Below, piece after piece: positions 42,938 through 44,313 of a stretch of DNA of 44,313 nt; position 1 is the first letter of the stretch, and every line of letters starts with the position of its first letter. The notes below the pieces were generated by a model. That model was not told the DNA's origin, did not search any database, and saw only the letters and a list, made by a program, of their open reading frames with translations. Source of the DNA: Syntrophus aciditrophicus (GTDB taxonomy: Bacteria; Desulfobacterota; Syntrophia; Syntrophales; UBA5619); NCBI GenBank assembly GCA_020722315.1, contig DYLD01000005.1, positions 1 to 44,313 of the forward strand. The letters are read 5' to 3'. The position numbers and the translations under genes were made by a program.

Positions 42938-43903
42938 TTAATAATGTGTAACCCTCTTGCAAAATGGATGGTAATCCCCCCTAAGGCCGATGGGAATCAT
43001 TTTTCTGATGTCGGAGACGATTACGATGGAGTTGCGGACATCATCCATACCAAAGCCTCTCCCTTCGAGGATATCCCGGTAGCTTGCCGTATGCAGGTCG
43101 GTAAAGCCTTCACTGAATTCAATTTCCTCGCCATCCACCAAAATACTACGAAAGGTCCGCTTTCCTTCTGCTTTTGTTTCCTCGGGAAGATAATTGTAAT
43201 TGACGGAAAGAAGCCACCGTACGCAGGCGTTTTTGAGTTTCATGAACCCGGCATTGGTGTCGGGTTGTTTGATATGGACGACGTTTTCTTCTACAGGACC
43301 GAATATCCAGGAAAGCATGTCGAAAAAGTGGATGCCGATATTGGTCGCAATGCCGCCCGATTTGGCCTCATCGCCCTTCCAACTGACAAAATACCATCGT
43401 CCGCGGCTCGTCAGGTAAGTCAGGCTGATATCATAGACTTTATCAGGGTTCTGCGAAAGCTCTCCGATGATTTTCTTTTTAAGCGCTATGATCGACTCGT
43501 GAAGACGAAGCTGCAGGATGGTATACACCTTTTTACCAGTCTCTTTTTCCAGTATCTTGAGCTGATCCAGATTATGGGGGTTCAAAACAAGCGGTTTTTC
43601 ACAGATTGCGTCGGCGCCGTTGCGGAGGGCAAAACGGATGTGACTGTCATGCAGGTAATTGGGCGAACAGATCGAAACATAATCGATCTTTTTATTCTGC
43701 TCGCGGCGGTATTTATCGACGAAACGATCGAACCTTTCATACTCGGTAAAGAATGATGCTTCGGGGAAATAGCTGTCCAGGATGCCGACACTGTCGCTTT
43801 TGTCCAGGGCGGCGACGAGGACGTTGCCCGTGTCTTGGATAGCCCTCAGATGTCTAGGGGCTATATAGCCAGCTACGCCGATCAGCGCGAAATTCTTTGT
43901 CAT
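42938..43903 (-). CDS. wbpB: WbpB-like sugar-nucleotide dehydrogenase (Gfo/Idh/MocA family)
   Basis: 321 residues. The N-terminal Rossmann fold binds NAD(H) ([19 protein letters not shown]), and the Gfo/Idh/MocA motif EKPL is present ([13 protein letters not shown]). WbpB oxidises the 3-hydroxyl of UDP-GlcNAc uronate before transamination by WbpE and acetylation by WbpD. WbpA and WbpE are not in the window, so the path here is incomplete. It is first behind a sigma-54 promoter. ATG at 43903. Confidence 0.8.
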   Translation of the reverse strand: MTKNFALIGVAGYIAPRHLRAIQDTGNVLVAALDKSDSVGILDSYFPEASFFTEYERFDRFVDKYRREQNKKIDYVSICSPNYLHDSHIRFALRNGADAICEKPLVLNPHNLDQLKILEKETGKKVYTILQLRLHESIIALKKKIIGELSQNPDKVYDISLTYLTSRGRWYFVSWKGDEAKSGGIATNIGIHFFDMLSWIFGPVEENVVHIKQPDTNAGFMKLKNACVRWLLSVNYNYLPEETKAEGKRTFRSILVDGEEIEFSEGFTDLHTASYRDILEGRGFGMDDVRNSIVIVSDIRKMIPIGLRGDYHPFCKRVTHY

Positions 43904-43990
43904 GATATTATCTCACATGCATTTACAAGCCGTCGTTTGTCGTGGTTTCAACGGAGGCTTCCTGTTCCCGCCGTAGCCAATGCAAGCATA

Positions 43991-44006
43991 AGCAATTAAT
44001 GTGCCG
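43991..44006 (-). promoter_or_regulatory. Sigma-54 promoter of the sugar-nucleotide cluster
   Basis: On the minus strand CGGCACATTAATTGCT has GGCAC and TTGCT with correct spacing; only the leading T of the consensus is missing. Start point near 43980, 77 bases ahead of the WbpB-like ATG. It is the best sigma-54 match in the right half. Confidence 0.8.
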
Positions 44007-44092
44007 CATACATTGGTCGTTAGACCGTTTCAGAAAATGCTCCCTATCTCTTCAAATAACTTGGAGATTCCTATGCTATGTCCGGTAGGATG

Positions 44093-44112
44093 ATCAGCCG
44101 CGGCCGGCTGAT
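44093..44112. other. Perfect 20-bp palindrome upstream of the sigma-54 promoter
   Basis: ATCAGCCG (44093-44100) and CGGCTGAT (44105-44112) enclose CGGC. It is ~90 bp upstream of the sigma-54 promoter, where activator (enhancer) sites are usually found; a stem or terminator role for either strand is also possible. Confidence 0.4.
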
Positions 44113-44139
44113 TTTAAACACAAAGAGATTCCTTTGACA

Positions 44140-44166
44140 AAAAGCAGGAAATAATTTCCTGCTTTT
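44140..44166 (-). terminator. Bidirectional terminator after partial TPR gene
   Basis: AAAAGCAGGAAAT (44140-44152) is the exact complement of ATTTCCTGCTTTT (44154-44166), with one central base, so the real loop comes from the top of the stem. On the minus strand a T-run follows the stem (CTTTTTG). It ends the gene whose stop is at 44201. Confidence 0.8.
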
Positions 44167-44200
44167 GAAACTGTATCGATCATAATGGCGGTATTTCTGC

Positions 44201-44313
44201 TTAAATGTCCACCTTCCCCGTCTCCCGGATGTATTTCAAAAGTTTGATCCCTTCCGGGAAATCGTGGTTGATTTTTAGCCCTTCATTGATTGTTTCCGCC
44301 GCCGTTTGAAAGT
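44201..44313 (-). CDS. 3' end of a TPR protein (5' part outside window)
   Basis: Minus-strand frame from the right edge to a TAA at 44201-44203; 36 residues are visible (FQTAAETINEGLKINHDFPE, then GIKLLKYIRETGKVDI). The pattern of helix, hydrophobic residues and a final E-G-I-K-L-L-K-Y-I resembles a last TPR repeat, as in the neighbouring glycosyltransferases. A clear terminator follows. Confidence 0.7.
   Translation of the reverse strand, partial: FQTAAETINEGLKINHDFPEGIKLLKYIRETGKVDI

Noticed and set aside
42884-43756. 290-codon plus-strand frame opposite the WbpB-like gene
   Set aside because: The opposite strand has clear Gfo/Idh/MocA motifs; this frame is a shadow.
1-44313. tRNA, rRNA, CRISPR arrays, riboswitches, intact IS or prophage genes
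   Set aside because: None was seen by eye on either strand; the only mobile-type feature is the 191-bp palindromic element.

Overview
This window is almost entirely one flagellar chromosome region, followed on the right by a sugar and glycosyltransferase cluster. Several features point to a deltaproteobacterium (Desulfobacterota), possibly a relative of the Syntrophales: the gene order, a CsrA/FliW pair, many sigma-54 promoters (GG-N10-GC), P- and L-ring genes (Gram-negative), and conserved small genes between fliA and flgF. The species cannot be named from the sequence alone. No rRNA, tRNA, CRISPR array or intact insertion sequence was seen.

Layout. (1) 1-3659 (+): end of fliK with a perfect 201-bp tandem repeat, then flgD and flgE, closed by a terminator. 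(2) 4049-16697 (+): a long run from a sigma-54 promoter with motA, two motB paralogues, fliL, fliM, fliN, fliO, fliP, fliQ, fliR, flhB, flhA, flhF, flhG and fliA (stator, C-ring, export gate, placement GTPase/ATPase, sigma-28). (3) 16736-16926: a MITE-like palindromic element with a 5-bp target duplication. (4) 17077-20820 (+): a second FliL, a degenerate histidine kinase, two poorly known small proteins, a FliK-like protein and a stand-alone FlhB C-terminal domain (FlhX type). (5) 21019-26059 (+): a sigma-54 promoter, then flgF, flgG, flgA, flgH, flgI, flgJ, and flgM behind its own sigma-28-type promoter. (6) 26299-30275 (+): a sigma-54 promoter, then flgN, flgK, flgL, csrA, fliW. (7) 36056-30294 (-): fliC and then fliD, fliS, fliT-like, flaG, with separate sigma-54 promoters for fliC and fliD. 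(8) 44313-36325 (-): a partial TPR gene, a sigma-54 promoter, a WbpB-like dehydrogenase, a WbpD-like acetyltransferase, a TPR/GT-B glycosyltransferase, a methyltransferase, a chain of tiny ORFs and a 1026-residue protein with two GT2-TPR units.

How it fits together. Structural and export genes build the basal body and hook. FliK/FlhB (and perhaps the extra FliK-like/FlhX pair) control the export switch. FlgM/FliA give a sigma-28 checkpoint, but the single flagellin gene here appears to be driven by sigma-54. Its leader carries a hairpin with a near-ideal CsrA site in the loop and a second AAGGA at the Shine-Dalgarno, and csrA-fliW is nearby, so a CsrA-FliW-flagellin partner-switch is the most concrete regulatory system seen. 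A strong sigma-54 promoter before the WbpB-like gene suggests that the sugar/glycosyltransferase cluster is switched on with the flagellum, consistent with flagellin glycosylation (inference).
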